From Enterococcus sp. DIV0212c (lineage in GTDB: Bacteria > Bacillota > Bacilli > Lactobacillales > Enterococcaceae): a stretch of DNA of 64,000 nucleotides. The translations under genes were made by a program, and so were the position numbers. Below, piece by piece: positions 8,363 through 16,617 of the stretch; the stretch's first letter is position 1; each line of letters opens with the position of its first letter. The notes beneath the pieces are model-generated. The model made no database searches and was not told the origin of the DNA. It saw only the letters and a list, made by a program, of their open reading frames with translations. The stretch is from assembly GCF_017377505.1 (NCBI RefSeq), contig NZ_JAFREN010000007.1:17363-81362 (forward strand), read 5' to 3'.

Positions 8363-8501
8363 ACTATTTACCTCCACTATGATTAACTATTATAGGCTAT
8401 GTATAATCCTATTAAGATTGTGCTGTATTCTAATCATACATTAGAAGTCATATTTAACCAATTAACAGCACTTTACTCTCAATTATATATCTATCAAAAA
8501 T

Positions 8502-8538
8502 AGACTAAAGCAAAGCTTATACGGCTTTACCTTAGTCT
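8502..8538 (-). terminator. Terminator of the 8573-10120 gene
   Basis: Fifteen-base arms (agactaaagcaaagc / gctttaccttagtct) pair at 13 positions around a short loop. On the minus strand the stem is followed by ATTTTTG. It lies 35 bases beyond the stop codon. Confidence 0.8.
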
Positions 8539-8572
8539 GTTAAAAGTCAATTCACTTTTTTTATCATGCCAA

Positions 8573-10120
8573 CTATTCTTCAACCGGCATCAAACTTAAA
8601 TTTTGCATGTATTGGTCCATTAAAATATACCCATCTAAACGGCGCAATAGGTCAACAGAACAGCGAACTTTTTTACCAAATAATGAACGGCTATAAGCAA
8701 TTACTCGCATTTCTTTTAAAAATTCATCTAAAGAGGCGACTAAACCACCGCAACTTAAGCGGCCGCAGATCAAAACATCTTCTTTACGTTGTCTTAATAC
8801 TTGCCCCCAAGAATAATTTAAATATTCTGCTTGACTAATTTGAGCTAGCAATTCCGAACGTAAGACTCTTTTTTTCTGTGTATGACTTTTCTTTGTTCCT
8901 AAACGCATCCGCTTATTCATAAAACACAAATAGATTTCATCTTCCAAATTTTCCATTTCACTCTTTGTAAAATTTGGGACTTTTTCTGGTGCTTCAATTG
9001 TTTTACTTGCTTTTAACAGCCTTGAAAAACGGGGCCAGTTACTTGGTGTTGCTTTTTTTGTTGCTTGTTGATCTAATACCAAGCGTGTAATATCTACTGG
9101 CTCAGGCGCTGTTACTTCTTGTTCCGTATCTTCTTTCACAGCCTTAGATTTTGTAGTCTGCTCTGCTTGTTCACGTTCTAACTGTTTTCGTTTTAATCTT
9201 AGTGATGTGCGCTCTTTTTTTACTGGAATATCTTGATTTGATTCATTGTTATTTTCTTGTCCCGGATTTAGATAAGCTGTACGTTCTTCTTCTGCTTGGA
9301 AATCTTCTTGAATTGGTTTTTCCGCCAATCCGTTCTCCAACTTTTTTTCTATCGCTTGACCGTCTGCTTCCTTTGTTTCTAGTGCTTCATCTATTTTTTC
9401 TGATGCTGTTTCTGCCACAACATCGTGCTTGTCATCGTCAAAAAGCTCAACTTCTATATCAGCTGCAGCGGAGTCAGACACTTCTGTCCTTTTATTTTCT
9501 TCGATCATTAAAGGATGCGCCCTTTTCAGATGAATGGTCTGAATACTTCTAGAAATAACTGGATTGCTTTTAGCAATAGAAATCTCGTTTTTCTCGTTTT
9601 TGATTGTCTCTGTTAAGTCACTGATCATTTTGCGTAAACGAAAAATCTCATTTGAGGTTTCAAGCATCTGCTTCATCATTCTTTGAACTTCGCCAGAATT
9701 CAATGTGTTTTCTCCACGAGAAACCAGTGCACGATCTTGTTTTTCAAGAGTAATTCCTTCGAGCCATTGCTTTAGGTTCATGCGTAGTGCTCGTCTAGTT
9801 GGTTCAAAACTTCCCATAAATAATGTGTAATAGATTATCTCTGTCTCAACATACATATAAATCTTTTTAACTACTAACTCTTCAAATTCTTCTATTTCAT
9901 CCCAGCTATCACAGATTGCATCGAAAAATGCTTCCCCTTCAGCAAGATTTTGGTAATCTTTTGCTAGATTCAACTTTCGAACTAAATAAAATGTATATGG
10001 AGTATCAACATCATCCGCGTAAATCTCACGGCCTAGATAATCGGGGTCAACTTCTTTACAAAGATACGTTAATCTTTCTTCATTTTCTGATTGATGTTGT
10101 CGCTTACTAATTGTTCTCAC
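8573..10120 (-). CDS. Large unrecognised protein with disordered centre
   Basis: The protein has 515 residues in three parts. Residues 1-190 are a helical, acidic and aromatic domain ending in a predicted coiled coil (TSNEIFRLRKMISDLTETI). Residues 210-350 are an acidic, E/Q/K-rich, low-complexity stretch, probably disordered. Residues 375-515 are a basic, compact C-terminal domain (KKSHTQKKRVLRSELLAQI, then CGRLSCGGLVASLDEFLKEM, then CSVDLLRRLDGYILMDQYM). No signal peptide, membrane segment or catalytic motif is visible. I do not recognise the family. The gene is flanked by terminators and stands alone. A cytoplasmic scaffold or nucleic-acid-associated role would be speculation. Confidence 0.7.
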   Translation of the reverse strand: MRTISKRQHQSENEERLTYLCKEVDPDYLGREIYADDVDTPYTFYLVRKLNLAKDYQNLAEGEAFFDAICDSWDEIEEFEELVVKKIYMYVETEIIYYTLFMGSFEPTRRALRMNLKQWLEGITLEKQDRALVSRGENTLNSGEVQRMMKQMLETSNEIFRLRKMISDLTETIKNEKNEISIAKSNPVISRSIQTIHLKRAHPLMIEENKRTEVSDSAAADIEVELFDDDKHDVVAETASEKIDEALETKEADGQAIEKKLENGLAEKPIQEDFQAEEERTAYLNPGQENNNESNQDIPVKKERTSLRLKRKQLEREQAEQTTKSKAVKEDTEQEVTAPEPVDITRLVLDQQATKKATPSNWPRFSRLLKASKTIEAPEKVPNFTKSEMENLEDEIYLCFMNKRMRLGTKKSHTQKKRVLRSELLAQISQAEYLNYSWGQVLRQRKEDVLICGRLSCGGLVASLDEFLKEMRVIAYSRSLFGKKVRCSVDLLRRLDGYILMDQYMQNLSLMPVEE

Positions 10121-10420
10121 TTCCTCAATTTTTTTCCTGTATAAATCGTATCATTTTTTTAGAAAAAAGAACAGACTTCTCCTTCTATTATACCGATAAA
10201 AAGGAAGAAATGTTCTCATTTTTTTAGAAATATTTGAAATTAAAAGAAAAACATCAAGTAAAATATATTTTTAAACCATAATAATCCAAACAAACTAAAT
10301 ATTTGATTAATAATACTAGCTAGAAAAACCATAACTAAAGACAGCAATAAAAAAGTTGACTACTCCCCTATAAATAAAAAGAGAGAAAAACACTCATACT
10401 GAGCATTTTTCTCTCTGCTA
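10121..10420. other. Intergenic region between unknown protein and transporter
   Basis: This 300-base AT-rich gap holds the transporter terminator at 10381-10415 and presumably the promoter of the 8573-10120 gene. I see no small ORF with a ribosome site and no repeat. Confidence 0.5.
10381..10415 (-). terminator. Terminator of the APC transporter gene
   Basis: Arms gagagaaaaacactca and tgagcatttttctctc pair almost perfectly around a three-base loop. The minus-strand read continues into CTTTTTATTTAT. It starts five bases past the stop codon. Confidence 0.88.
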
Positions 10421-11866
10421 TTAATTAACTTGTGCTTTCTTCTTATCACGACGAGCAAGCGCAGGTAAAATCATCCCTAATAAAATCAACACAACTGGTG
10501 TGATAATATTAGACGCTAATTGGAAGAACCATGCTTTTGGATCTGCTGCAAAATCAATTTTCGGCACCATTCCTAAGATACAAGCAAATGCTGTAAATAG
10601 GAAACACCATAGTCCAAAACCAAAAGCAATCTTTGGATTCTTAATAAATTTATATTCTGACGTATAATTTTTGTACGCTTTATTTAGCATCATATATGCG
10701 AAGAATACCCATAGATAACGCATTGGCATTACAACTGAATTCAAGTTAGTCAACCATTTCACTAGTTCTTTGATATTGTCGATACCAAACATTGGTAATA
10801 CAATGATAATACTTACTAAAATACCTGTTAACAAGTAACCATTGACCAAGGTTCCTTTTTTACTTCTTTTACGTAGCGCAGCTGGAACATAATCAGGATC
10901 AGCATCAGCTAAAAGAATTTGAAGTGGTGCATCTATTGAAAAGGCTAACGCTGAAATTTGTCCGATACCATTTGTGATTGCGTAAATGATCATCAACAAG
11001 TTACCGACACCATAATATTCACCTAATAGTTGGAATGCTGTATACGCACCATTAGCCATCAAATCTTCTGGAATATTATTACTTGCAAATAACATCCCCA
11101 TAGCGAATGAGCCTAAAACCGCTGAAACACCAACCATGGCCGCTAAGAAAATCATTCCTTTTGGAAATTCTTTTGCTGGATTTCTCATTGAGTTTACATA
11201 TGGCGAAATCTTTTCTGCGCCACCAACGGCAAAGACTAGCATTGAAACCGTCGTAAAGTAACTAAAATCAAATTTCGGAATATACGTACTGATTTTATCC
11301 ATATGAGGTGTAGCGAATTCAACTGTAGAATTCATCATTGGTGCGCCAACTGCCAATAAGATAAACAGCATAGACATCACAAAGATGGCCGTTCCAGCCA
11401 TTCCACCAATAACTTTTAAGGTCATCAAGCCTTTTGTCGATAACAGTAAAAATACTAAGAAAATAGCTAAGGAAATCAAGGTAATTCCTACAACTGAGAA
11501 ATTATTGACAATGTCTCCATTTCCTTGGATCGCCCAGCCAAAAGCAATCAGAACCAATTGCGGCTTTTGAGCTAAGTAAGGGATATGCACAACCCAATAT
11601 GTCCACGCAGCATAATAAGCTAAACGTTTCGTACTTGTGTTTTGAACCCACGAACTAACTCCTCCGCTGCTGTCTTTGAAGGTTGAACCAAGTTGTCCCA
11701 CGATCAACGCGTAGGGAATAAAATATAAGACCAAAATCAAAACCCATGATGTCACAACTGAAATTCCTTGTTGTGCATAGTTATTCACGACGTTACCTAA
11801 GCCCCAGACCATGTTGAAAGCGATCAGACCTACGGTAAACCATCGTAGTTGCTTTTGTTCCATCAA
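10421..11866 (-). CDS. APC-family amino acid transporter, YjeM-like
   Basis: The 481-residue integral membrane protein has about 12 hydrophobic helices and belongs to the APC amino acid-polyamine superfamily. The N-terminus (FNMVWGLGNVVNNYAQQG) and the SSWVQ loop match the glutamate/GABA-antiporter branch that includes E. coli YjeM. The helix 6 region (GGAEKISPYVNSMRNPAKEFP) carries the expected charged loop. The substrate cannot be read from sequence, and no decarboxylase gene is adjacent to suggest an acid-resistance pair. It is a single-gene transcript with its own terminator. Confidence 0.85.
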   Translation of the reverse strand: MMEQKQLRWFTVGLIAFNMVWGLGNVVNNYAQQGISVVTSWVLILVLYFIPYALIVGQLGSTFKDSSGGVSSWVQNTSTKRLAYYAAWTYWVVHIPYLAQKPQLVLIAFGWAIQGNGDIVNNFSVVGITLISLAIFLVFLLLSTKGLMTLKVIGGMAGTAIFVMSMLFILLAVGAPMMNSTVEFATPHMDKISTYIPKFDFSYFTTVSMLVFAVGGAEKISPYVNSMRNPAKEFPKGMIFLAAMVGVSAVLGSFAMGMLFASNNIPEDLMANGAYTAFQLLGEYYGVGNLLMIIYAITNGIGQISALAFSIDAPLQILLADADPDYVPAALRKRSKKGTLVNGYLLTGILVSIIIVLPMFGIDNIKELVKWLTNLNSVVMPMRYLWVFFAYMMLNKAYKNYTSEYKFIKNPKIAFGFGLWCFLFTAFACILGMVPKIDFAADPKAWFFQLASNIITPVVLILLGMILPALARRDKKKAQVN

Positions 11867-12033
11867 AACACTCCAATCCTAATTAAGTATAAAATATCTT
11901 TTTAATCATAATCATTTTTAAGTATTTAGACAAGCTTTCACATGCATAAATATTGATTTTATCAGCAATTTATTAGATAAAAAACAAAACTATTCATTTT
12001 CTCTAATAAAACATTTTTATCATTATAAAAAGA

Positions 12034-12069
12034 AAGACCAAAACCTTGTTAATCCAAAGTTTCGGTCTT
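12034..12069 (-). terminator. Terminator at the end of the YtrA-like ABC operon
   Basis: Arms aagaccaaaac and gtttcggtctt pair at 10 of 11 positions. Reading on the minus strand, TTCTTTTTATAA follows. It lies about 70 bases past the last permease gene. T residues on the plus side suggest it may work in both directions. Confidence 0.72.
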
Positions 12070-12141
12070 GTTTTTCATTTTACACAACAGCTTATTTTTC
12101 TCATTTAACATTAAAATATAACTAGTAATGATAAAAAAGAA

Positions 12142-12954
12142 TCAACTCAATGACACATCTCTCTTCTTAAATAACAGCTGCATCACCAAATAAATAATGA
12201 AACTATAGACTAAAATCCCTGCAGTCATTTGCCAAAAATTCAGATAACCAGCATAATTATTAGCTGCTTCACCATTTTCCATGATTGTATTTTTAATATT
12301 CAACATATTAAACGGATTCCATTTCAACCATTGATGTTCGGTGATCACAACATTTAAAAATGAATTAATAATGCTGCTGCCAAACAAAACTCCTAAACCA
12401 ACACCAACAGCTAAACTTTGCGAACGAATGGCAGCTGATATAAATAAAGTAATTGTGATATACAAAAGAATCAGAAGTAAGTTTGCACCAGCGTAGGCGC
12501 CAGCAACTGTCAGCGCATTCCAGCCATGATAGCCTTTGACAACAGCGAATGGAGACTGTGCACCTAGCAACAAGTTCGCAGAAATCAGACTGCTACTATA
12601 CAAAATCACTGTACCGATCACACTGTAAATCAAACAAGCGACAAATTTTGAAAATAGAATCTGGCTTCTCGTATACGGGCGAATCAATAAGAATTTGATT
12701 GTACCTCGACTGAACTCTTCTGCAACGATCGATGCAGCAACTACTACTATAAATAAATTGAGAAATGAGGTCATTTCAGTCAAACTAGCAAATAAATCGT
12801 TGGCCTTCATCATGACTTCGCCACTTTGAGTTTTAACCGTTGATTTTACTAACAACGTAATCCCAAATGTCATCACCGCTAATAGAATCCACATGATCCA
12901 AGAAGATTTTTTCTTGATCAACTTTAACCATTCATTTTTTATCAGTACGCCCAT
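12142..12954 (-). CDS. ABC-2 type permease
   Basis: The 270-residue permease has six hydrophobic helices and belongs to the ABC-2 family, with the conserved region VAEEFSRGTIKFLLIRPYTRSQI near residues 80-105. It pairs with the ATPase encoded immediately upstream, and the arrangement resembles BcrA/BcrB-type peptide export or resistance systems. I use the ATG at 12954 rather than 12969, because the longer form would start inside the ATPase gene and over the GGAGGG ribosome site. It is the last gene of the six-gene operon that begins with the GntR repressor at 16367. Confidence 0.88.
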   Translation of the reverse strand: MGVLIKNEWLKLIKKKSSWIMWILLAVMTFGITLLVKSTVKTQSGEVMMKANDLFASLTEMTSFLNLFIVVVAASIVAEEFSRGTIKFLLIRPYTRSQILFSKFVACLIYSVIGTVILYSSSLISANLLLGAQSPFAVVKGYHGWNALTVAGAYAGANLLLILLYITITLFISAAIRSQSLAVGVGLGVLFGSSIINSFLNVVITEHQWLKWNPFNMLNIKNTIMENGEAANNYAGYLNFWQMTAGILVYSFIIYLVMQLLFKKRDVSLS

Positions 12955-12955
12955 G

Positions 12956-13870
12956 TTATAACCCTCCATCTTCTGTCCAACGCAGGAAATTCTCCTCTAG
13001 AGAATCTACGTGTACTTTTAACTCTTTGATACCGATTCCTTTATCAACCAATTGTTTGACTAAAACAGTTCTAGTATCTTCTGGTAGTTCAACCTTTAAA
13101 TAGTTTCCTTCAACATTCACGACATAGTCTTGCTCTTTTAAGAAACTTAACGCTGCTTGTTGCTGGTCTGTTTCTAACAATAAAATCAGTTTGTTTTCAT
13201 CTTCTGGGTTATTCATTGGACCTACATAAGTGATTTCCCCTTTTTGAACAATTACTAAATCATCGCATAATAACTCCATATCGCTTAATTGATGACTTGA
13301 AATCAATACACCAACACCTTTATTTTTCAGTGATTGGATCATTTCCCGAAATTCTCGCATCCCCTTTGGATCCAAGCCATTCATCGGCTCATCCAAAAGC
13401 AGTAAATCAGGTTGATGTAAAATGGCTTGCGCTACGCCAAGTCTTTGGCGCATTCCTAAAGAATAGGTTTTGACCTTTTGATCGATGTTATTTTCCAAAT
13501 GAACACTATGAATCACCTGATCCAACTCTTCATCAGTAATCTTTTTTGGCGACATTCGAACATATTGTTTTAAATTCTCCATGCCAGTCATATAATTATA
13601 GAACTCTGGATTTTCGACGATAGCGCCGACATGAGTCATAGCCTCTTTAAAATTCGTCGAAAGTGACTGACCATTGATTTGAATGGAACCTTCATCGTGG
13701 CTCATCAATCCAACCAGCATACGAATAATCGTTGTTTTACCTGCACCGTTTGGTCCTAATAAACCAGTTACTTTCCCACTTTTAACGATAAATGACGCAT
13801 CTTTGATGATTGTTTTTTTGCCTACACGTTTTGAAATATTTTTTACTTCTAATACTTGCTTATTTTCCAT
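12956..13870 (-). CDS. ABC transporter ATPase, BcrA-like
   Basis: The 304-residue ATPase has Walker A GPNGAGKTT near residue 39, ABC signature YSLGMRQRLG near residue 137, and Walker B LLLLDEP near residue 158, followed by an H-loop in SSHQLSD. The C-terminal 80 residues form the accessory domain common to bacitracin-type ATPases. The partner permease starts two bases after this stop codon. The subunit probably powers export or removal of a membrane-active compound; the ligand is not known. It lies three bases after the preceding membrane-protein gene, so it belongs to the same operon. Confidence 0.93.
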   Translation of the reverse strand: MENKQVLEVKNISKRVGKKTIIKDASFIVKSGKVTGLLGPNGAGKTTIIRMLVGLMSHDEGSIQINGQSLSTNFKEAMTHVGAIVENPEFYNYMTGMENLKQYVRMSPKKITDEELDQVIHSVHLENNIDQKVKTYSLGMRQRLGVAQAILHQPDLLLLDEPMNGLDPKGMREFREMIQSLKNKGVGVLISSHQLSDMELLCDDLVIVQKGEITYVGPMNNPEDENKLILLLETDQQQAALSFLKEQDYVVNVEGNYLKVELPEDTRTVLVKQLVDKGIGIKELKVHVDSLEENFLRWTEDGGL

Positions 13871-13873
13871 GAT

Positions 13874-14605
13874 TTACCTTCTTTCTGCTTCGATATATTT
13901 CTTCAAAATGAAAATACTAGCCACACTACTTATCACAAGTAAAAATCCATCAAAAATTAGATCTTCTAAATACAACGGAACATACCCTACAATGATTTTA
14001 AATTGATGACTCTCAATGAATGCAATTTTTTTGTACCCGTTTAATAGTTGATCGCTGACCACTACTTCTGCCACAAACAAGAATAGAAAAAGTACATATT
14101 TTGATACTCTTTGCAATCTGATCGGTGCATTCATGCTAATCAAACTACTTAATAAATAAACCAACTGAACATAGATTGATGTTGAAAAGAAAAAGTAGCT
14201 AGCAATCAAAAGATGTTTCCAATACTCTTGAAAATTCGCCATATCTACTTGTTTATCCAATAGAAAAACCAGCCCGACAAGACACAAATAGTAACAAGTC
14301 ATAAAGAGTGTGGTCGTAATCCAGCTAAACAGAATATTACTGAAATAAAATTTAGCTTCACTAATTGGCAACAAGCGATACTGACTTTTTTTCCAAACTT
14401 TGATTTGCCGATACATTTCATAAATAAAATGAGCAAACAAGAAGAAAAATACCATAATTAAAACAAATTGTGAAATCCCCTGAAAATGTATTTGTTGAAA
14501 TCCTAATTTATAAATCATAAATCCACTGAGAAATAGAAACGAACAACCACTAAACAGCCATAATAAGCGGCTCTCTTTCCTATATTCATTCCATAACAGC
14601 CACAT
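13874..14605 (-). CDS. Operon membrane protein, permease-like paralogue 2
   Basis: The 243-residue membrane protein has about six hydrophobic helices. Its helix 2-3 loop reads QYRLLPISEAKFYFSNILFSW, closely matching the same loop of the next protein upstream in the operon (DYRLLPISTRKLYFYNVIFS). The two are therefore tandem paralogues. They probably serve as membrane subunits for the ATPase at 15304-16002, as in Ytr-type exporters where the permease subunits differ. No catalytic motif is visible. The stop lies three bases before the BcrA-like ATPase start. Confidence 0.75.
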   Translation of the reverse strand: MWLLWNEYRKESRLLWLFSGCSFLFLSGFMIYKLGFQQIHFQGISQFVLIMVFFFLFAHFIYEMYRQIKVWKKSQYRLLPISEAKFYFSNILFSWITTTLFMTCYYLCLVGLVFLLDKQVDMANFQEYWKHLLIASYFFFSTSIYVQLVYLLSSLISMNAPIRLQRVSKYVLFLFLFVAEVVVSDQLLNGYKKIAFIESHQFKIIVGYVPLYLEDLIFDGFLLVISSVASIFILKKYIEAERR

Positions 14606-15307
14606 TTATTTATCCCCCGCTTCCACAAACCGATTGATCACCCAGATGCTTAGGTTAAAATAAAGACAAGCGGTTACTAATTGTAAAATTACACGAAAAT
14701 AGATTTCTTGCTTCATACCAAAAGTATCTATCACAAATCCTTTTATAATACCCAAATCAAATCCCGAAAAACGATCCATTAAAATTATAAAGAGTATGAA
14801 TAACACTATCTCCAAAATCCAACGAAATCTCTTTTGAATAAATTGCTTACTCGCAGAGTATATACAAACTAAAAACTGTACCACTAAAAATAAAACGACT
14901 ACATCAACAATAGCAGCGACCCCTTCAATCCAAGATGTACTTAGATCAAGCGGTATATTAATTATTGTATAATTTATCAGTACTCCAATAATCGCATTTC
15001 CTATAAAAAAACTAAATCCTATGATTGTACTGAAAATAACGTTATAAAAATACAATTTTCTTGTACTAATTGGCAGTAATCGATAATCGGTATCTCGAAA
15101 AAATTGATAAATACGATTTGATTCTAGTACAAAAAAGAGCAGAAAAAAAATCATAATTGAAAAAGCTAAAAATGCCGCACTGAAATCAGCCGATTGCTGC
15201 TTTACGTTGTATACATTTATAAGCCCCAGTAAGATTGTCAAAATCCAAGTAACGCTATAAACTAAAATAAGTGTCTTTGAAAAAAATAATCGAAATAGCT
15301 TGATCAT
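14606..15307 (-). CDS. Operon membrane protein, permease-like paralogue 1
   Basis: The 233-residue protein has about six hydrophobic helices and the YRLLPIS loop shared with its downstream paralogue. The start overlaps the stop of the ATPase gene by four bases (ATGA), which couples their translation and supports a physical partnership. It lies directly against the next gene, with no gap. Family recognition is limited to ABC-2-like topology. The expected job is the membrane half of an ABC exporter. Confidence 0.75.
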   Translation of the reverse strand: MIKLFRLFFSKTLILVYSVTWILTILLGLINVYNVKQQSADFSAAFLAFSIMIFFLLFFVLESNRIYQFFRDTDYRLLPISTRKLYFYNVIFSTIIGFSFFIGNAIIGVLINYTIINIPLDLSTSWIEGVAAIVDVVVLFLVVQFLVCIYSASKQFIQKRFRWILEIVLFILFIILMDRFSGFDLGIIKGFVIDTFGMKQEIYFRVILQLVTACLYFNLSIWVINRFVEAGDK

Positions 15308-16002
15308 ATCTCATACACCTCACGATACAAGTCTTCTAAATCCTTGTGTTTGACTTCTTTGATCGTTTCCAATGATTCATGAAGAATGATTTGTCCATCA
15401 CGTAAAAATAATACTTCATCAATAATCGTTTCAATTTCCCTTAATTGATGTGTAGTAATGATGATCGTACTTTCCTCGTCAAACCACTGCAACAATGATT
15501 GAATGATTTTTTCTCTTGATAACAAATCTACTCCGCTCAATGGTTCATCTAATAAATATAATTTTGCTCTTCTAGCCAAAGTCATACTCAAAGCAAATTT
15601 TTCAGCGTTTCCTTTTGATAAGTTTCCTAGTTTTTCTGACTCACTCAAATTCATAAAACGCAATAATTCGTAGGCTCTTCGTTTATCAAAATCTGAATAA
15701 AAGCGCGCATAAAATGAGATGACTTCTTCTAATTGCTGATTCGGTTGAAAATTATTTTGATCTTCTAGGTAGGCTACAAATGATTTTGTTTTTGTCCCAA
15801 CGACACTCCCATCAATCAAAATCTGCCCTTTCCAATTTAAAGCTAAACCGGCAAGTAGACGCATGATCGTTGTTTTTCCAGAACCATTTTCGCCGATCAA
15901 CGCAATGATTTTCCCAGTTGAAACAGAAAAACTCAACTCATTAAAAATTTGCTTCATTCCTTTGCGGTAACTCAATTGTTCGACCTTCACTAAATCTGCC
16001 AT
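15304..16002 (-). CDS. ABC transporter ATPase, YtrB-like
   Basis: The ATPase has about 232 residues: Walker A GENGSGKTT near residue 36, a slightly unusual signature LSKGNAEKF near residue 127, Walker B LYLLDEP near residue 148, and TTHQLRE. The signature is less canonical than the usual LSGGQ but fits the YtrB/YhcG type found beside YtrA-type repressors. I choose the start at 16002 (MADLVKV), which follows GGGAGAAG by seven bases; the longer ORF from 16062 would overlap the repressor gene heavily. The start is two bases after the repressor stop codon. Confidence 0.9.
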   Translation of the reverse strand: MADLVKVEQLSYRKGMKQIFNELSFSVSTGKIIALIGENGSGKTTIMRLLAGLALNWKGQILIDGSVVGTKTKSFVAYLEDQNNFQPNQQLEEVISFYARFYSDFDKRRAYELLRFMNLSESEKLGNLSKGNAEKFALSMTLARRAKLYLLDEPLSGVDLLSREKIIQSLLQWFDEESTIIITTHQLREIETIIDEVLFLRDGQIILHESLETIKEVKHKDLEDLYREVYEI

Positions 16003-16004
16003 TA

Positions 16005-16367
16005 TTACTTCTCCCTTTCGATATACACTTTCAGCAAATCCTTTGCTTCTTCTTGTGACCAACCGAAATTTTTCATTTCAGCTAAAAAATTTTCGATTAC
16101 TTGGCCAACTACTTGATTTTGTAAGTCGCTGATTTTTTCAATATCTTCTGTTACGAAGCGTCCCAATCCACGTTTAGAAAATAAAATATCCTCACGTTCC
16201 AATTCTTGTAAAGCTCGTTGAACAGTATTTGGATTTGTGGCTAATTCGACCGCCATCTCTCTTACAGCTTTAACTTTATCTCCTGGCTCAAGCTTTCCAG
16301 AAACAATTTGCTGAATGATAAAGTCCATAATTTGTAAATAAATCGGCCGATCTGTATGGAAATCCAT
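16005..16367 (-). CDS. GntR-family repressor, YtrA subfamily
   Basis: The 120-residue protein has an N-terminal GntR winged helix (residues 8-75, RPIYLQIMDFIIQQIVSGKL, then VRELA-type NPNTVQRALQELE and GRFVTE) and only a short C-terminal tail of about 45 residues. This is the YtrA architecture, which lacks a large ligand domain. YtrA proteins repress their own ABC operon and respond to cell-wall-active antibiotics in bacilli. The operator 16397-16426 lies across the promoter just upstream, which supports autoregulation. A TTGGAGG site precedes the ATG. Confidence 0.92.
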   Translation of the reverse strand: MDFHTDRPIYLQIMDFIIQQIVSGKLEPGDKVKAVREMAVELATNPNTVQRALQELEREDILFSKRGLGRFVTEDIEKISDLQNQVVGQVIENFLAEMKNFGWSQEEAKDLLKVYIEREK

Positions 16368-16396
16368 GACTTTACCTCCAATTGATTTTAACCTTC

Positions 16397-16442
16397 ACTA
16401 GTGTTCTAGTTAAATAGTACACTAGTTGTAAAAAAAGTTCAA
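16397..16442 (-). promoter_or_regulatory. Promoter and YtrA-type operator of the ABC operon
   Basis: On the minus strand, TTGAAC (16442-16437), a 17-base spacer and TACTAT (16419-16414) form a good promoter. A perfect inverted repeat, ACTAGTGT at 16397-16404 and ACACTAGT at 16419-16426, overlaps the -10 box and start point. The arrangement matches the AGTGTA-N13-TACACT style of YtrA operators known from bacilli. It predicts direct repression by the first gene product. Confidence 0.8.
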
Positions 16443-16476
16443 TATTTTTTTGATCTAAGGAGAATGTAAATTAAAA

Positions 16477-16511
16477 AGCGTATAAAATCAGCATAATTGA
16501 TTTTATACGCT
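16477..16511 (-). terminator. Terminator downstream of katA
   Basis: Arms agcgtataaaatca and tgattttatacgct are perfect complements over 14 bases with a seven-base loop. The minus-strand read continues TTTTTAATTT. It lies about 107 bases past the katA stop codon. Confidence 0.82.
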
Positions 16512-16617
16512 CTTACTTTAAATAACTAAGACTATTGCTTTAATTGTTTGATAAAGAAGCATTTCATAGAGTCGAATCGTTATAGTCTATTTTATTGGTG
16601 ACCTGTTAAACTATTTT

